NCBI GenBank assembly: GCA_009780885.1
Contig: WQZF01000009.1
Location: forward strand, 1 to 57,563
Length of the DNA stretch: 57,563 nt
Direction of reading: 5' to 3'
DNA from: Betaproteobacteria bacterium
GTDB taxonomy: Bacteria; Pseudomonadota; Gammaproteobacteria; Burkholderiales; Rhodocyclaceae
The position numbers and the translations under genes were made by a program. This document shows positions 46,806-56,270 of this stretch, one piece after another (the first letter of the stretch is position 1; every line of letters begins with the position of its first letter). The notes under the pieces were generated by a model that worked only from the letters and a program-made list of their open reading frames with translations, was not told where the DNA came from and ran no database searches.

Positions 46806-47070
46806 CGGCGCATTTTAGAGTACTTTGCCTCTGCTTGGAGCGGAACATCTGCGCAAATCCGGAAAGGGGGTTCAGGGGAGGGAAAACTCCCTCACACACT
46901 CCGCCGGCTTGGACAGCGCCCCCTGAAAATCTACTGAAGATGTGTTTGAACGCTTGGAAGCCAAGCACAGAATTTTCTAAATTACTTAAATAATAGTACG
47001 CTACTGTAGTAGTGCACGACAAAAAATTCTTCAGTCAAATTTAGAAAATCAATAACCACCATGAAATTCC
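46806..47070. other. Intergenic region before the EIIA operon and after fliJ
   Basis: 265 bp without a gene. A nested inverted repeat occupies 46871-46927 (TTCAGGGG ... CCCCTGAA outside, GAGGG-aaaa-CTCCCTC inside), and CTTGGAAGCCAAG is a small hairpin at 46953-46965. Repeat copy 8 follows at 46972. The nested hairpin lacks a T run. It lies upstream of the EIIA start and could mark the end of the fliFGHIJ transcript. Confidence 0.55.
46972..47049 (-). repeat. Dispersed TIR element, copy 8 (78 bp, inverted)
   Basis: Perfect 12-bp ends ATTTTCTAAATT / AATTTAGAAAAT. Read on the minus strand, the core CTACAGTAGCGTACTATTATTTAAGT aligns with copies 1-4, so this copy is inverted in the window. It lies 21 bp beyond the fliJ stop codon. 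Confidence 0.89.
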
Positions 47071-47517
47071 CTATTCCTCCCCCTTGCCTTCCCGGCGGCG
47101 GGCGGCGATTTCGTCGGTGATTTTCTGCTCCCGCTTGGCCTCGCGCACGGCTTCCTGCGAATGGAAGCGCTGCGAGAGGGTGTCGAATGCCTTCAACTTG
47201 ACGTTCTGTTCCTGCCAGCGATCCTGGCCTGCGACGGTATCTTCCTTTGAGGTGGAAACGGTTTTTTTCTGTTGTTCGATGGCCTGATCGATCCGGTCGA
47301 GAAAATCCTGATAGTTGCGCCATTCCCGCGTCGATAGACCGTTCCTGGCTGCAGCGAGAAAACGCTGGGAATACTCGTCGCGATATTGTTGGAGCAAGAG
47401 CAGCTTTTCCTTCTCGCTCTTTTCGGCAGCAATCAGGCGGCCCAATTCGCGCGTAGCCTCATCGGCACGTTCCTGCATCAGATCGAGCACGATTTGCAGA
47501 TTGAATTTCTGCGCCAT
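47071..47517 (-). CDS. fliJ: Flagellar export protein FliJ
   Basis: Start at MAQKFNLQIVLDLMQERAD (47517), 148 residues; the frame upstream antisense-like extension is not FliJ. Almost entirely charged coiled coil (LIAAEKSEKEKLLLLQQYRDEY, then QQKKTVSTSKEDTVAGQ), the FliJ hallmark. It couples the FliI ATPase to the FlhA export gate. Weak ribosome site. Last gene of fliFGHIJ, 34 bp after fliI, and 21 bp before repeat copy 8. Confidence 0.93.
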   Translation of the reverse strand: MAQKFNLQIVLDLMQERADEATRELGRLIAAEKSEKEKLLLLQQYRDEYSQRFLAAARNGLSTREWRNYQDFLDRIDQAIEQQKKTVSTSKEDTVAGQDRWQEQNVKLKAFDTLSQRFHSQEAVREAKREQKITDEIAARRREGKGEE

Positions 47518-47551
47518 GATGTTTTTTTCTGGAAAGTTCCGGAACTCCGGA

Positions 47552-49060
47552 TCACGGAGCAGCGCCGAAGAGCCCGGTGAGAGCGCCGGTGCTGGAATCG
47601 AAGTCGGCGCGTTCGGAAAGATTTTGCTGGAGAAAAGTCTCGAACTGCGGATAGAGTTTGATGGCGCGGTCGAGCAACATGTCGGAACCGGAAACGTAGG
47701 CGCCGACATTGATCAAATCGCGCGAGCGCTGGTAGCGGGAATAAAGTTGCTTGAACTGACGGATCGCCTCCAGATGTTCCGGCGTAACGAGGCTGACCAT
47801 TGCGCGCGAAATCGACTGCTCGATGTCGATGGCCGGGTAATGCCCGGCGTCGGCCAGCGCACGCGAGAGCACAATGTGTCCGTCGAGAATGGCGCGGGCC
47901 GAATCGGCAATCGGATCCTGCTGGTCGTCGCCTTCGGCAAGCACGGTGTAGAACGCGGTAATCGAGCCGCCGCCGACCGGGCCGTTGCCGGCACGTTCGA
48001 CCAGTTGCGGCAAGCGCGCGAAGACCGATGGCGGATAGCCGCGCGTGACCGGCGGTTCGCCGACGGCAAGGGCGATTTCGCGCTGCGCCATCGCATAGCG
48101 GGTCAGCGAATCCATAATCAGCAAAACCTGCTTGCCGGTATCCCGGAAATATTCGGCAAGCGCCGTGGCGTAGGCGGCGCCCTGCAATCGCATCAGCGGG
48201 CTGACATCCGCCGGGGCGGCGACAACAACGGAACGGCGGCGCCCTTCTTCTCCGAGAATGTTCTCGATGAATTCCTTGACTTCGCGGCCACGTTCGCCGA
48301 TCAGCCCGACAACAATGATTTCGGCCTTGGTGTAGCGGGCCATCATGCCCAGAAGTACCGATTTCCCGATCCCGGAGCCGGAGAACAACCCCATCCGCTG
48401 CCCCTGCCCGACGGTCAACAGAGCATTGATCGCGCGTATGCCAACATCGAGCCAGCGTTCGATAGGGGCACGCAACATCGGATTGATTGGCCGGCTCTGC
48501 AGCGGATGCAGGGTTTCGGTATGCAAGGGCCCCATTCCGTCGAGCGGGCGCCCTGCACCATCGAGCACGCGCCCGAGCAGGGATTCGCCAACGGGCAGCA
48601 ACTTGGCGCGGTCGATGGCGCGGCGGCGATGTGGCCGCGCCTTGTGGATGCGCGGAGGGGGATTCGGCGTCTCCAGCGCACTGACGCGAGCGCCAGGGGA
48701 GAGCCCATAGACATCCTCGGCGGGCATCAGAAAAAGTTTCTCGCCGGAAAAACCGACGACTTCGGCCTCGACGGAATGGGATCCATTGGAAAGGCTGCAT
48801 GTGCCGCCGAGCGGCAGCTTGAGTCCGGCAGCCTCCATGACAAGACCATTGATTCTGGTCAGGTTGCCGCTGGCAAGCAGGGGCGAAGCTTCGGCGGCAA
48901 GTTGACGGCAGTTTTCGAGAAAACCGCACCAAAGACCGGTGTGTTCGGGAGCATTGGATTCAGCCCCGCTCCTGACGGCGGGAGATTCGCCTGCGGTGGC
49001 CGGGGCGTCCGCCTCTTCCGGCGGCACTGCCGTTGCCGTTTCCACATCAAGGGATGTCAT
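47552..49060 (-). CDS. fliI: Flagellum-specific export ATPase
   Basis: 502 residues, about 50 longer than usual because of an acidic, Pro/Ala-rich N-terminal extension (about 1-45) and a basic insert [18 protein letters not shown] near 135-152. Walker A SGSGIGKS at 227-234, [15 protein letters not shown], Walker B-type [20 protein letters not shown] and [16 protein letters not shown] are intact. Powers flagellar type III export together with FliH and FliJ. It starts 33 bp after fliH. Confidence 0.96.
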   Translation of the reverse strand: MTSLDVETATAVPPEEADAPATAGESPAVRSGAESNAPEHTGLWCGFLENCRQLAAEASPLLASGNLTRINGLVMEAAGLKLPLGGTCSLSNGSHSVEAEVVGFSGEKLFLMPAEDVYGLSPGARVSALETPNPPPRIHKARPHRRRAIDRAKLLPVGESLLGRVLDGAGRPLDGMGPLHTETLHPLQSRPINPMLRAPIERWLDVGIRAINALLTVGQGQRMGLFSGSGIGKSVLLGMMARYTKAEIIVVGLIGERGREVKEFIENILGEEGRRRSVVVAAPADVSPLMRLQGAAYATALAEYFRDTGKQVLLIMDSLTRYAMAQREIALAVGEPPVTRGYPPSVFARLPQLVERAGNGPVGGGSITAFYTVLAEGDDQQDPIADSARAILDGHIVLSRALADAGHYPAIDIEQSISRAMVSLVTPEHLEAIRQFKQLYSRYQRSRDLINVGAYVSGSDMLLDRAIKLYPQFETFLQQNLSERADFDSSTGALTGLFGAAP

Positions 49061-49093
49061 GTTTTATTCCTGTCCGGCCCCGCAGGTTCCGGT

Positions 49094-49834
49094 TCACTCT
49101 TCCAGCCACTCGCCGGAAGTGCCGATCGAATCGAGAATCCGCCGCCAGCGGGTCGGCAAGCTCGCATCGACCATCGAAGGGCCGATTTCGACACGGCAGC
49201 CGCCCCGGGCAATACCCTCATCCTCAACGAGGCGCCAACTGCTGTGCGTGATCTGGTCTCCAAGCAGCGCACGCAGCAGGGTAACATCGTCCGGATGCGC
49301 AAGCACCGTCGGGGGGCCCTGATGCTGCGGAAGCGAGTTGATCGCTTCGCGCACGACGGAAAGCAATATCTCCGGGCGCACCTTGAGCGTGTGCCGGACG
49401 AGTTGCTCCGCCACTTCGAGCGCCAGCGCAAGCAAGGCATCGGCAACGTTCTGATCCATCTCGTCCAGCGAGCTTTTCAAGGCATCGAGCAGCGCCAGGG
49501 ACTGTTCGGCGTTTTGCCGTGCTTCCGCAAGTCCGGCCTCGTGACCCTCGGCATAACCTGCCGTCCGCCCTTCCTCATGCCCGGCGGCAAGCCCGGCCTG
49601 ATGCCCATCCTGCCGCGCCTGCTCCTTCAGCGCTTCGATTTCCTCTTCGGAAACGAGGGGAGGAGGAGGAGGAATTTCCACCACCGGCACGGGTTCTGGA
49701 ACAGGATCCGGAGCAGAAGCCACGGGTACGGGAATCGCCGGTTCTTCCACATCGAAGGATGCCAGTTCCCAGCGTTCGTAAGCGCTAAGCTTTTCCTTGG
49801 GAATTACGTTCGGAGGCGATTTGGGCACAGGCAA
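49094..49834 (-). CDS. fliH: Flagellar assembly protein FliH
   Basis: 246 residues. A Pro/Val-rich N-terminal region (PVASAPDPVPEPVPVVE), then glycine-zipper-like GHQAGLAAGHEEGRTAGYAEGHEAGLAEA with the AxxxG-type repeats known from FliH, and the conserved C-terminal LLALALEVAEQLVRHTLKV. FliH dimers regulate FliI and dock it to the C ring. Between fliG (34 bp) and fliI. Confidence 0.93.
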   Translation of the reverse strand: MPVPKSPPNVIPKEKLSAYERWELASFDVEEPAIPVPVASAPDPVPEPVPVVEIPPPPPLVSEEEIEALKEQARQDGHQAGLAAGHEEGRTAGYAEGHEAGLAEARQNAEQSLALLDALKSSLDEMDQNVADALLALALEVAEQLVRHTLKVRPEILLSVVREAINSLPQHQGPPTVLAHPDDVTLLRALLGDQITHSSWRLVEDEGIARGGCRVEIGPSMVDASLPTRWRRILDSIGTSGEWLEE

Positions 49835-49868
49835 TCTTCCAGTTCAGAATTTCCGCTTCACGGGAAGC

Positions 49869-50870
49869 TCAGACCATTTCCTCGCCGCCCTTGCCGCCGA
49901 TGACGATCTGGCCTTCCTCGGCCAGGCGGCGCACGATCTTGAGGATTTCCTTCTGTTCCGCCTCGACCTCGGAGAGACGGACCGGCCCCTTGGCTTCGAG
50001 GTCTTCGCGCAGCATTTCGGCAGCACGTTGCGACATGTTCTTGAAGATTTTTTCGCGCAAGGTTTCGGATGCGCCTTTCATTGCGATGATCAGCGAATCG
50101 GACTGGATTTCGCGCATCAGGAGCTGCACCGCGCGATCATCCAGATCGAGCAGATTCTCGAACACGAACATCTCGTCGATGATCTTCTGCGCCAGTTCCG
50201 GGTCGTATTCACGGATCGCATCGACCACCGAGGTTTCGTTTGCAGTCCCCATGAAGTTGAGAATTTCAGCCACGGTGCGGACGCCGCCCATCGCCGATTT
50301 CTTGATATTGGCCGAACTCGAAAGCAGCCCCAGCATCACGTCGTTGAGTTCCTTCAGGGCGATCGGCTGTACCCCTTCGAGCGTCGCGATCCGCAGCACG
50401 ACATCATTGCGCAGGCGTTCACTGAAGTAATTGAGAATCTCGCTGGCATGATCGTGTTCCAGATGCACAAGCAGCGTGGCAATAATCTGCGGGTGTTCGT
50501 TGCGGATCAGATCCGACACGGTGGAGGCGTCCATCCATTTCAGACCCTCGATGCCGTTGGTATCGCCGCCGTGCAGGATGCGTGAAATCAGGTTGCTCGC
50601 CTTGTCATCGCCCAGCGCCTTGGTAAGAATCGAGCGGATGTAGGAATCGGTATCGGTGTGCAGTGCCGCAGCAGTTTCGGCGGTGTTCAGAAACTCGTCG
50701 AGCACCGATTCGATCCTGACATGCGGCACCGCGCGCAGCGAGGCCATCGCGTACCCGATGCGCTGCACCTCGCGCGGGCCAAGATGTTGCAGGGCCTGCG
50801 CGGCGTATTCCTCGCCCAGCGCAATCAACAGGATCGCGCTCTTTTCGATTGCTTCATCGCTGCTAGCCAT
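49869..50870 (-). CDS. fliG: Flagellar motor switch protein FliG
   Basis: 333 residues. ILLIALGEEYAAQALQHLGPREVQRIG, HPQIIATLLVHLEHDHASEIL and, in the C-terminal torque domain, MFVFENLLDLDDRAVQLLMREI and MSQRAAEMLREDLEAKGPVRLSEVE show a full FliG. The charged residues of the torque helix are present. Start overlaps fliF by 8 bp. Confidence 0.97.
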   Translation of the reverse strand: MASSDEAIEKSAILLIALGEEYAAQALQHLGPREVQRIGYAMASLRAVPHVRIESVLDEFLNTAETAAALHTDTDSYIRSILTKALGDDKASNLISRILHGGDTNGIEGLKWMDASTVSDLIRNEHPQIIATLLVHLEHDHASEILNYFSERLRNDVVLRIATLEGVQPIALKELNDVMLGLLSSSANIKKSAMGGVRTVAEILNFMGTANETSVVDAIREYDPELAQKIIDEMFVFENLLDLDDRAVQLLMREIQSDSLIIAMKGASETLREKIFKNMSQRAAEMLREDLEAKGPVRLSEVEAEQKEILKIVRRLAEEGQIVIGGKGGEEMV

Positions 50871-52620
50871 TGACGTCTATCCACTGATTGATGATGCCGG
50901 CGACGATCTTCGAATCCTTCTGCGCAATTTCCTTTGCCCGCGCCAGTTTCTGATCGAAGGGCGAGATGACATGCTCTTCGGCCTTTTCCCCCGCTTCTGC
51001 TTCGCCCTCGCCCGCCTCCGAAGCGCCTTCCGCTGCGGGCTCCTCTTCCTTCGGCGGCGGGGGCGGCGGTGGGAACATGGTGCGCAGGATCGGGCGGATC
51101 ACTCCCAGGATCAGGTAGGCGATAACGGCGGCAATCAGCAGATATTTCATGGCTTCACGAGCAAGCTCGACATTCTCTGGATCCTTCCACAACGGTATCG
51201 GAACTTCGACCTTTTCTTCAACCGTAAACGAAGTATTGACGACCGACAGCGTATCGCCGCGCTCGTTTGAAAATCCCATCGCCTCCTTCACCAGATCGTT
51301 GATCTGTTTGATTTCGGCCTCGGAGAGCGGTTTCGCGGCGACCTTGCCATCGCGCCCGGTTTCCTTCCGGTTATTGACCACGACCGCCGCCGACAATCGA
51401 CGGATGCTGCCGATGAATTGCCGCGAGTGACGAATCGTCCGGTCGACCTCGTAATTGGTCGTCGAATCCTTGCGCGTCGAAATCGGCGAACCTGCATTGG
51501 AGAGCGGCGCAAGGACGCCAGCGGCCTCGATTTTTCCGATCGGCGGCTGCCCCGCAGCCGGTTGCTGCTGCGCGGGAGTCGCGCCGGGGACCGGCGGTTG
51601 CGTGAGCGGCACTGTTGGCGGAACCGGAGGCTGATTCGTGAGCGCGCCGGGAATGCCCATCGCTGGCGGATTGACACTGGCCGTCTCGCTCGTCTGCTGG
51701 CTGCGAATACTGATGTCTGGCGGCGTCGTGTTCGGCCTGTGCTGCTCTGCGGTCTGTTCGGTTTGCGAAAAGTCGACATCGGCCGCCACCTGCACGCGGG
51801 CATTATTGCTGCCGACGACCGGGGCCAGGATATCCTCGATCCGCTTGATGACGCTGCTCTCGATTTCCTGGACGTACTTGATCTGGGTCGGGTCGAGCCC
51901 GGCCTCGGTAAGCCGGCTCTTCAACTGCGAAATGATCGCGCCGGTCTGGTCGAGAACACTGACATTGGAAACCGGCAGTTCAGGCACGCTGGAAGCGACG
52001 AGATTCTGGATCCCGGCAATCTGGATCGGCTCCAGCACGCGCCCCGGATAGAGGCTGAGCAGCACCGACGCGGAAGGCTTCTGCTGGTCGCGCACGAAAA
52101 CCGAGGGCTTCGGGATCGCCAGATGTACCCGTGCCGTCTGTACCGTGGAAATCGACTGGATCGTGCGCGCCAGCTCCCCCTCAAGGGCGCGCTGGAAATT
52201 GACCTGCTCGGCAAACTGGCTGATGCCGAACTTCTGGTTTTCCATCACCTCGAAGCCAACACCGCCGGTTTTGGGCAAGCCTTGCGAGGCCAGCCGCAAG
52301 CGGGTTTCGTGAACCCTCTCGCCGGGAATCAGGATCACGGTACCGCTTTCGGAAAAACGGTAGGGGATATTCATCTGGTCGAGCGCGGTAATGATCGCGC
52401 CGCCGTCGCGTTCGCCGATATTGGAGAACAGAACCCGGTATTCGGGCTGGCGCGACCACAGAATGCCGCCGACGATCAAGGCCGCGACCGCAGCGAGCGC
52501 AACGATGAATACGATCTTTTGCGTATTGGTCAGCCGCGCGAGCGCCTCGCGCAGACGACCGACCAAATCGCCCGGCGCTGGCGCGGCAAGTGGTATTGTG
52601 GTCTCCGGAGTGGCCGCCAT
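50863..52620 (-). CDS. fliF: Flagellar MS-ring protein FliF
   Basis: 585 residues. TM1 near residues 38-57 (KIVFIVALAAVAALIVGGIL), ring-building motifs YRVLFSNIGERDGGAIITALDQM and RVHLAIPKPSVFVRDQQKPSASV, then a Pro-rich central loop, TM2 near 480 (YLLIAAVIAYLILGVIRPIL), and an acidic C-terminal tail (EEEPAAEGASEAGEGEAEAG) before the FliG-binding end. First gene of fliFGHIJ. It is divergent from fleS; I did not find sigma-54 boxes in the 199 bp between them. Confidence 0.96.
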   Translation of the reverse strand: MAATPETTIPLAAPAPGDLVGRLREALARLTNTQKIVFIVALAAVAALIVGGILWSRQPEYRVLFSNIGERDGGAIITALDQMNIPYRFSESGTVILIPGERVHETRLRLASQGLPKTGGVGFEVMENQKFGISQFAEQVNFQRALEGELARTIQSISTVQTARVHLAIPKPSVFVRDQQKPSASVLLSLYPGRVLEPIQIAGIQNLVASSVPELPVSNVSVLDQTGAIISQLKSRLTEAGLDPTQIKYVQEIESSVIKRIEDILAPVVGSNNARVQVAADVDFSQTEQTAEQHRPNTTPPDISIRSQQTSETASVNPPAMGIPGALTNQPPVPPTVPLTQPPVPGATPAQQQPAAGQPPIGKIEAAGVLAPLSNAGSPISTRKDSTTNYEVDRTIRHSRQFIGSIRRLSAAVVVNNRKETGRDGKVAAKPLSEAEIKQINDLVKEAMGFSNERGDTLSVVNTSFTVEEKVEVPIPLWKDPENVELAREAMKYLLIAAVIAYLILGVIRPILRTMFPPPPPPPKEEEPAAEGASEAGEGEAEAGEKAEEHVISPFDQKLARAKEIAQKDSKIVAGIINQWIDVNG

Positions 52621-52819
52621 GCTTTGAATGTCAGTGAATCAATAAAAAGGCCGAAAGACTGGAGCCCTTGTGGTTCCCGGGAATCGCCATAACCCTGTGT
52701 TTTCCGTGCCGCGCGCCACAAAGGATGAAAAAACTGCGGATTATTCTACTATGATCGTTCCTTTCAGGCCCCAATTTTCCGAACATTCCCGAATTCCGGC
52801 GTGAATTCCGCACATCGTC

Positions 52820-54142
52820 ATGAACAACCCGGCCCAACCCCCGATTCCCGGCATTCCCGGCGATGTGAATATCGAGACCGGAGCAGGCGAGGCGGCAGGC
52901 GCAAAGGCCGAAGAACTGCAACGCGCCTTCCAGGTTTTCAACCAGGTTTCGCTGGAACTGACCCAGGCCTACGCCACGCTGCAGGGGCGCGTCGAATCCC
53001 TGACCGCCGAATTGGCGGTGGCCAACGGCAAACTGCTGCGCCAGTATCAGGAAAAGGAAGCGCTCTCCGAGCGTCTGGGTCTTTTGCTCAACGCAATGCC
53101 CGCTGGCGTCATCGTGCTCGATGCCGATGACCGTGTACGCGAAGCCAACCCCGCCGCCTACCAGATGCTCGGCGACGGCATTGCCGACGCCTTCTGGCCC
53201 GGTGTGGCGCGGGCGCAATTGATTCCCGTACCGCAGCAGCCGAACGAATTCCAGCTCGGCGAGCGGCGCGTCGCCATTGCCGAAAGCGCCCTCGATTCGG
53301 CGGGCGGGCGCATTCTGCTGATCCACGACACCACTGCCGCGAACGAAATGAAAGTGAAGTTGGAGCGCAACCAGCGTCTGGTCGCCATGGGTGAAATGGC
53401 CGCGTCGCTGGCGCACCAGTTGCGCACCCCGCTGGCGGCGGCGCTTCTCTACAGCGGCAATCTCTCCCAGCCCTGCCTGCGCGACGAAGCGCGTACACGC
53501 TTCGCGGGCAAGGTCAACGAGCAGTTGCACCGCCTCGAACGCCTTATCCAGGACGTCCTGCTCTTTGCCCGAGGGCAAAAAATCGGGCGCGACGCGATTC
53601 CGGTAACGACGCTGATCATGGAAGCCGCACAGACCGTCGAGCCCCTGTGCGCGCAGCGCGGCGTCCGATTCCATTCCGGCTGCGAAATCCCGGAGACGAC
53701 CGCCCGCGAATGGCGGCAAGGCGCGGGAATCGACAACGCCATCATCATGGGAAACAAAAAGGCGCTGGTAGGCGCGCTGCTCAATTTGCTGGAAAATGCG
53801 CTGCACGTCTGCGAAACCGGCGGCGCCGTATCGCTGACGGCCATCCTCGCTGGCGACCGCGCGCGGATCGCGGTGCGCGATACCGGGCCGGGAATCCCGC
53901 CCGAGCGGCAGGAACGCATTTTCGATCCCTTTTTCACCACCAAGGGACAAGGCACCGGCCTTGGGCTTGCCATCGCACTCGGCGTCGCCCGCGCCCATGG
54001 CGGCGACATCTCTGCCCGCTCGCTCGCTGGCGTGGAAGCCGCTCCCGGCGAATTGGGCGGTTCCGAATTCGTCATGGAATTGCCGGTCGGCACGGTGGAC
54101 CAATTGCGCCCGGAGAGCCAGGAACTCCAGGGCGAAGCCTGA
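52820..54142 (+). CDS. fleS: Flagellar two-component sensor kinase, FleS/FlrB type
   Basis: 440 residues, soluble (no membrane segment). A coiled coil at about 25-85, a PAS domain (about 85-170; LLNAMPAGVIVLDADDRV), HisKA with His199 in LAHQLRTPLAAALLYSGNL, and HATPase with [42 protein letters not shown]. The cytosolic PAS-kinase next to an NtrC-type regulator in a flagellar cluster is the FleS/FlrB arrangement that senses basal-body completion. Divergent from fliF; fleR follows 35 bp later. Confidence 0.92.
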   Translation: MNNPAQPPIPGIPGDVNIETGAGEAAGAKAEELQRAFQVFNQVSLELTQAYATLQGRVESLTAELAVANGKLLRQYQEKEALSERLGLLLNAMPAGVIVLDADDRVREANPAAYQMLGDGIADAFWPGVARAQLIPVPQQPNEFQLGERRVAIAESALDSAGGRILLIHDTTAANEMKVKLERNQRLVAMGEMAASLAHQLRTPLAAALLYSGNLSQPCLRDEARTRFAGKVNEQLHRLERLIQDVLLFARGQKIGRDAIPVTTLIMEAAQTVEPLCAQRGVRFHSGCEIPETTAREWRQGAGIDNAIIMGNKKALVGALLNLLENALHVCETGGAVSLTAILAGDRARIAVRDTGPGIPPERQERIFDPFFTTKGQGTGLGLAIALGVARAHGGDISARSLAGVEAAPGELGGSEFVMELPVGTVDQLRPESQELQGEA

Positions 54143-54177
54143 AAACGAAAGATCAACAGAGAACCGAGAGGAAAACC

Positions 54178-55557
54178 ATGAGCCAAGGCTTACCCATCCT
54201 GATCGTCGAGGACGACCCGCATCTGCGCGAAGCGGTGTGCGACACGCTCGAACTCTCAGGCTTCTCCGTCTTTTCCGCCGACGGCGGCGAAGCGGCCTTG
54301 CGGATTCTCGAACAGAACGCCGTCTCGATCGTCATCAGCGATGTGCGCATGATGCCGATGGACGGCATTACCCTGCTCAAGGAAATCCACGCCCGCTGGC
54401 CGCATCTGCCCGTCGTGCTGATGACCGCGTTTGCCGATGTCGACCGCGCCGTCGAAGCGATGCGCGCCGGCGCCTGCGACTTCCTGCTCAAACCCTTCGA
54501 GCCGCAGGCCCTGCTCGGACACATCGCCCGCTACCGCTTGCCGGACGCCGAGGATGGCTCGGATGTCATCGCCCGCGACCCCGCGAGCCGCAGCCTCTTC
54601 GCGCTCGCCACGCGCGTCGCGGCAAGCGATGCGACAGTATTGCTCACCGGCGAATCGGGCGTTGGCAAGGAAGTCGTCGCGCGATACATCCATCGCCACT
54701 CGGCGCGCGCTGGCGGCCCTTTCGTTGCCATCAACTGCGCGGCGATTCCCGAATCGCTGCTCGAAGCCACGCTTTTCGGCTACGAAAAGGGCGCTTTCAC
54801 CGGCGCGCAGCAAGCCCAGGCGGGCAAATTCGAGCAGGCGCAGAACGGCACCCTGCTGCTCGATGAAGTCACCGAAATGCCGCTTGCGTTGCAGGCGAAA
54901 CTCCTGCGCGTCCTGCAGGAACGCGAAGTCGAGCGCGTGGGCGGCAAAAAGCCGGTGGCGCTCGACATCCGCATCATCGCCACCTCCAACCGCGACATGG
55001 CCGAAGCCGTCCAAAAGGGCGCTTTCCGCGAAGACCTCTTTTACCGGCTCAATGTCTTTCCGCTGCCGATTCCCTCGCTGCGCGAACGCCCCCTGGACAT
55101 CATTCCGCTGGTGCGCCACTTCCTCGCCGAACACGGCGGACGCGCCGGACGCTGGCTCTCGCTCTCTCCATCGGCGGAAGCCGCGCTCATCGCCTATTCG
55201 TGGCCGGGCAATGTGCGCGAACTGGAAAACGTAATCCAGCGGGCAGCGATTTTCACCTCTGCCGAAAGCATCGAGGCCGAACATCTGTACCTCCAGGGGC
55301 GGAAAATTCCGGCGGCAGCGCCTGTAGCCCCTCTCCCCGTCCCTTCCGCCGCACCTGCCGCCGCCGTGCCCGCCGCGCCTCCTCCAGCGAAAGAAGAAAG
55401 CAGAAGCGAAAACATCCGCGACCTCGAACGCGAACACATTCTGGAAACCCTGGCGGCAGTGGGCGGCGTGCGCAAACTCGCCGTCGAACGACTCGGGATT
55501 TCGGAACGGACGCTGCGCTACAAACTGAAGCAATACCGCGAAGAAGGCTGGCTTTAG
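54178..55557 (+). CDS. fleR: Sigma-54-dependent flagellar response regulator, FleR/FlrC type
   Basis: Start at MSQGLPILIVEDDPHLREAV (54178) with GAGAGG six bases upstream; 459 residues. Receiver domain with Asp55 in IVISDVRMMPMDG and Lys105 in FLLKPFEP; AAA+ domain with Walker A GESGVGKE (158-165), the sigma-54 contact loop GAFTGA (205-210), LLDEVTEMP and GNVRELENVIQRA; then a Pro/Ala linker and a Fis-type HTH (AVERLGISERTLRYKL). It activates class III flagellar promoters such as those found before fliE and flgB. Confidence 0.95.
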   Translation: MSQGLPILIVEDDPHLREAVCDTLELSGFSVFSADGGEAALRILEQNAVSIVISDVRMMPMDGITLLKEIHARWPHLPVVLMTAFADVDRAVEAMRAGACDFLLKPFEPQALLGHIARYRLPDAEDGSDVIARDPASRSLFALATRVAASDATVLLTGESGVGKEVVARYIHRHSARAGGPFVAINCAAIPESLLEATLFGYEKGAFTGAQQAQAGKFEQAQNGTLLLDEVTEMPLALQAKLLRVLQEREVERVGGKKPVALDIRIIATSNRDMAEAVQKGAFREDLFYRLNVFPLPIPSLRERPLDIIPLVRHFLAEHGGRAGRWLSLSPSAEAALIAYSWPGNVRELENVIQRAAIFTSAESIEAEHLYLQGRKIPAAAPVAPLPVPSAAPAAAVPAAPPPAKEESRSENIRDLEREHILETLAAVGGVRKLAVERLGISERTLRYKLKQYREEGWL

Positions 55558-55607
55558 GAATTTGTGACACAAAAAAACAACACTTCCCCGCGCCGGAAAG
55601 GGAAAGT

Positions 55608-55625
55608 CTGGCCCGATAATTGCTT
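55608..55625 (+). promoter_or_regulatory. Sigma-54 promoter of fliE
   Basis: TGGCCCGATAATTGCTT has GG and GC separated by 10 bp, the -24/-12 spacing, with a complete TTGCTT. It lies about 80 bp before the fliE ATG and about 50 bp after the fleR stop, so fliE is likely FleR-activated. Confidence 0.85.
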
Positions 55626-55703
55626 GATATTTGCCAGATCGCAACAATTGCCTAAACTTCATCTATACCAATGCACTTGTCTGGCCTCGTGCCGGAGACG
55701 AAC

Positions 55704-56021
55704 ATGAATACGAACGGAATCGACCAAGTACTTGCGATGCTGCGCACAACCGCAGCAGAAGCCGCTGGAAAGCCCGCCGAAGCAGGAGCGGCGGAAGGCG
55801 CCGATTTCGCCTCGGTGCTGAAAAACTCGATCGAGCAGGTCAACCAGACGCAGCAGACGGCGGAAGGCATGGCGGAAAAATTTGCCGCTGGCGACGGCAA
55901 TCAAAACCTGCACGAAGTGATGCTTGCCCTGCAGAAAGCCAGTGTTTCATTTCAGGAAATGGTGCAGGTTCGTAATAAACTCGTCACTGCATATCATGAT
56001 GTCATGAACATGCAGATTTGA
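55704..56021 (+). CDS. fliE: Flagellar hook-basal body complex protein FliE
   Basis: Start at MNTNGIDQVLAMLRTTAAE (55704) with GGAG seven bases upstream; 105 residues. The C-terminal half DFASVLKNSIEQVNQTQQTAEGMAEKF and NLHEVMLALQKASVSFQEMVQVRNKLVTAYHDVMNMQI is a textbook FliE. It connects MS ring and rod. It is separated from fliF by fleSR and is alone between a sigma-54 promoter and a terminator. Confidence 0.97.
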   Translation: MNTNGIDQVLAMLRTTAAEAAGKPAEAGAAEGADFASVLKNSIEQVNQTQQTAEGMAEKFAAGDGNQNLHEVMLALQKASVSFQEMVQVRNKLVTAYHDVMNMQI

Positions 56022-56080
56022 GCGCCCCTCCGGAAAACGACAATTTTTGCCGCCTCCCCGCTTCCGCCTCCGGATCGATA

Positions 56081-56108
56081 AGCGCCTTGCCAAAAGCAAG
56101 GCGTTTTT
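56081..56108 (+). terminator. Terminator after fliE
   Basis: Stem CGCCTTGC-caaaa-GCAAGGCG with a run of T, 60 bp past the fliE stop. Confidence 0.92.
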
Positions 56109-56190
56109 CATTTCGGTGGGCGCCGCATTCGATTTTCCAGAAAACCGGGTTTTTTAAGCCGTCAGTGTCGTTTTTGTGCTCCTAACTCAA

Positions 56191-56219
56191 AGAAAAGATC
56201 AACTTCGAGTTTCTTTTCT
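56191..56219 (+). promoter_or_regulatory. Inverted and direct repeats upstream of the double-HTH gene
   Basis: AGAAAAGA (56191-56198) and TCTTTTCT (56212-56219) are a perfect 8-bp inverted repeat with a 13-bp spacer. CTAACTCA also occurs twice, just before and just after it. It lies about 50 bp before the start codon of the HTH gene, a plausible operator or transposon-end remnant. Confidence 0.5.
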
Positions 56220-56270
56220 AACTCAGAAATGAAATAATTACGCAAACTTTCCCTTATAAGAGGTGTTGCA

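Noticed and set aside
47315-49903. Plus-strand open frame of 862 codons across fliJ, fliI and fliH
   Set aside because: It is antisense to three clear flagellar genes. Its product is Arg/Gly/Asp-rich low-quality sequence without domains, as expected from the codon pattern of GC-rich genes.
52621-52819. Sigma-54 promoter for fliF
   Set aside because: TGGCGC-like stretches occur, but none has GC ten bases after GG, so I could not support a -24/-12 promoter here.
54256-55662. Minus-strand open frame of 468 codons
   Set aside because: Antisense to fleR, whose motifs are complete; no protein-like features.
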